A stretch of 7,437 nucleotides of DNA from Porphyrobacter sp. (GTDB lineage: Bacteria; Pseudomonadota; Alphaproteobacteria; Sphingomonadales; Sphingomonadaceae), in the NCBI GenBank assembly GCA_014359685.1, contig JACIYY010000024.1:1-7437 (forward strand), given 5' to 3'. A program made the position numbers and the translations under genes. Numbering within the stretch: the first letter of the stretch is position 1; every line of letters starts with the position of its first letter. Below the pieces are notes generated by a model, which made no database searches, was not told where the DNA came from, and was given only the letters and a program-made list of their open reading frames with translations. Shown here one piece after another: positions 7,306 to 7,437 of this stretch.

Positions 7306-7334
7306 CGGAAGCTTCCGGCAGCTTCCGCATTTTT
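7306..7334 (+). terminator. Possible intrinsic terminator after tRNA-Met
   Basis: CGGAAGC (7306-7312) can pair with GCTTCCG (7321-7327) in a seven-bp stem with an eight-base loop. Two bases later comes TTTTT (7330-7334). It lies ten bases after the CCA end, a sensible place to end the tRNA transcript. A competing fold exists, because the 14-bp perfect palindrome CCGGAAGCTTCCGG (7305-7318) shares the left arm. Confidence 0.45.
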
Positions 7335-7419
7335 CCAAAAATCGAAAGAAAAGCAGAGGGTTGCGGGTGATTCGCGTCCGCATGCGCCCATGGCCTTCCA
7401 CATGCAGCCAGATTTGGTG

Positions 7420-7437
7420 TGGGGGTATTTTGGGGGT
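7420..7437 (+). repeat. Tandem TGGGGGT direct repeat, 11-bp period
   Basis: TGGGGGT occurs at 7420-7426 and again at 7431-7437, separated by ATTT, giving an 11-bp period close to one helical turn. The array may continue past the window edge. Helically phased short repeats next to a tRNA suit recombinase or accessory-protein binding, but the sequence alone cannot show this. Confidence 0.5.

Larger units (their letters stand above)
7274..7437 (+). other. Candidate integration border of a tRNA-targeted mobile island (attachment side)
   Basis: The tRNA 3' end (T loop to CCA, 7274-7296) is a standard target of tyrosine-recombinase islands. The 141 bases after it hold no convincing gene and differ in composition: only 5 of 22 bases at 7329-7350 are G or C, in a window that is otherwise very GC-rich. 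The stretch ends in G-rich direct repeats of the kind I recall between a tRNA and a P4-type integrase start. No integrase and no second tRNA-end copy fall inside the window. This is inference. Confidence 0.35.

Noticed and set aside
7366..7437. Open frame running off the right edge (GTG near 7366) as an integrase start
   Set aside because: It is Trp/Cys/Gly-rich, resembles no integrase N terminus, and runs through the TGGGGGT repeat. More likely non-coding.
1..7437. CRISPR array, insertion sequence, rRNA or riboswitch
   Set aside because: No regularly spaced repeats, transposase motifs, terminal inverted repeats or conserved RNA cores were seen. Almost all of the window is ordinary coding sequence.

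Overview
The window looks like chromosomal DNA from a GC-rich alphaproteobacterium, most likely a sphingomonad. The grounds are very high GC, strong G/C third-position codon bias, the trehalose gene order, and an elongator-type tRNA-Met like the alphaproteobacterial form. This taxonomic reading comes from memory, not from a search. All convincing genes are on the + strand and tightly packed.

Bases 1-5507 hold a trehalose/maltodextrin operon. It runs from the 3' part of treZ (maltooligosyltrehalose trehalohydrolase) into malQ (4-alpha-glucanotransferase; 4-bp ATGA overlap) and then treY (maltooligosyltrehalose synthase; 36-bp gap). TreY turns the reducing end of an alpha-1,4-glucan into a terminal trehalose unit, TreZ releases the trehalose, and MalQ redistributes glucosyl units among the leftover short maltodextrins so they can be used again. 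The catalytic Asp/Glu/Asp triads of all three GH13/GH77 enzymes are visible and intact. The malQ-treY gap holds two tiny reading frames joined by consecutive ATGA stop/start overlaps.

Bases 5508-7164 hold a ten-helix membrane transporter of the bile acid:sodium symporter (SBF-like) superfamily, a 27-codon frame with a strong Shine-Dalgarno sequence, and a 2H-phosphoesterase ('2'-5' RNA ligase family') gene. The last gene probably starts at a TTG that overlaps the stop of the 27-codon frame.

Bases 7165-7437 hold a probable promoter, a complete tRNA-Met(CAT) with encoded CCA, a possible intrinsic terminator, and a gene-free stretch with different composition. The window ends in an 11-bp-period G-rich direct repeat. 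This resembles the attachment flank of a tRNA-integrated genomic island, but no integrase or second attachment copy lies inside the window, so the idea remains a hypothesis. I found no clearly undescribed system. The tRNA 3' flank and the small coupled frames are the places most worth a second look.
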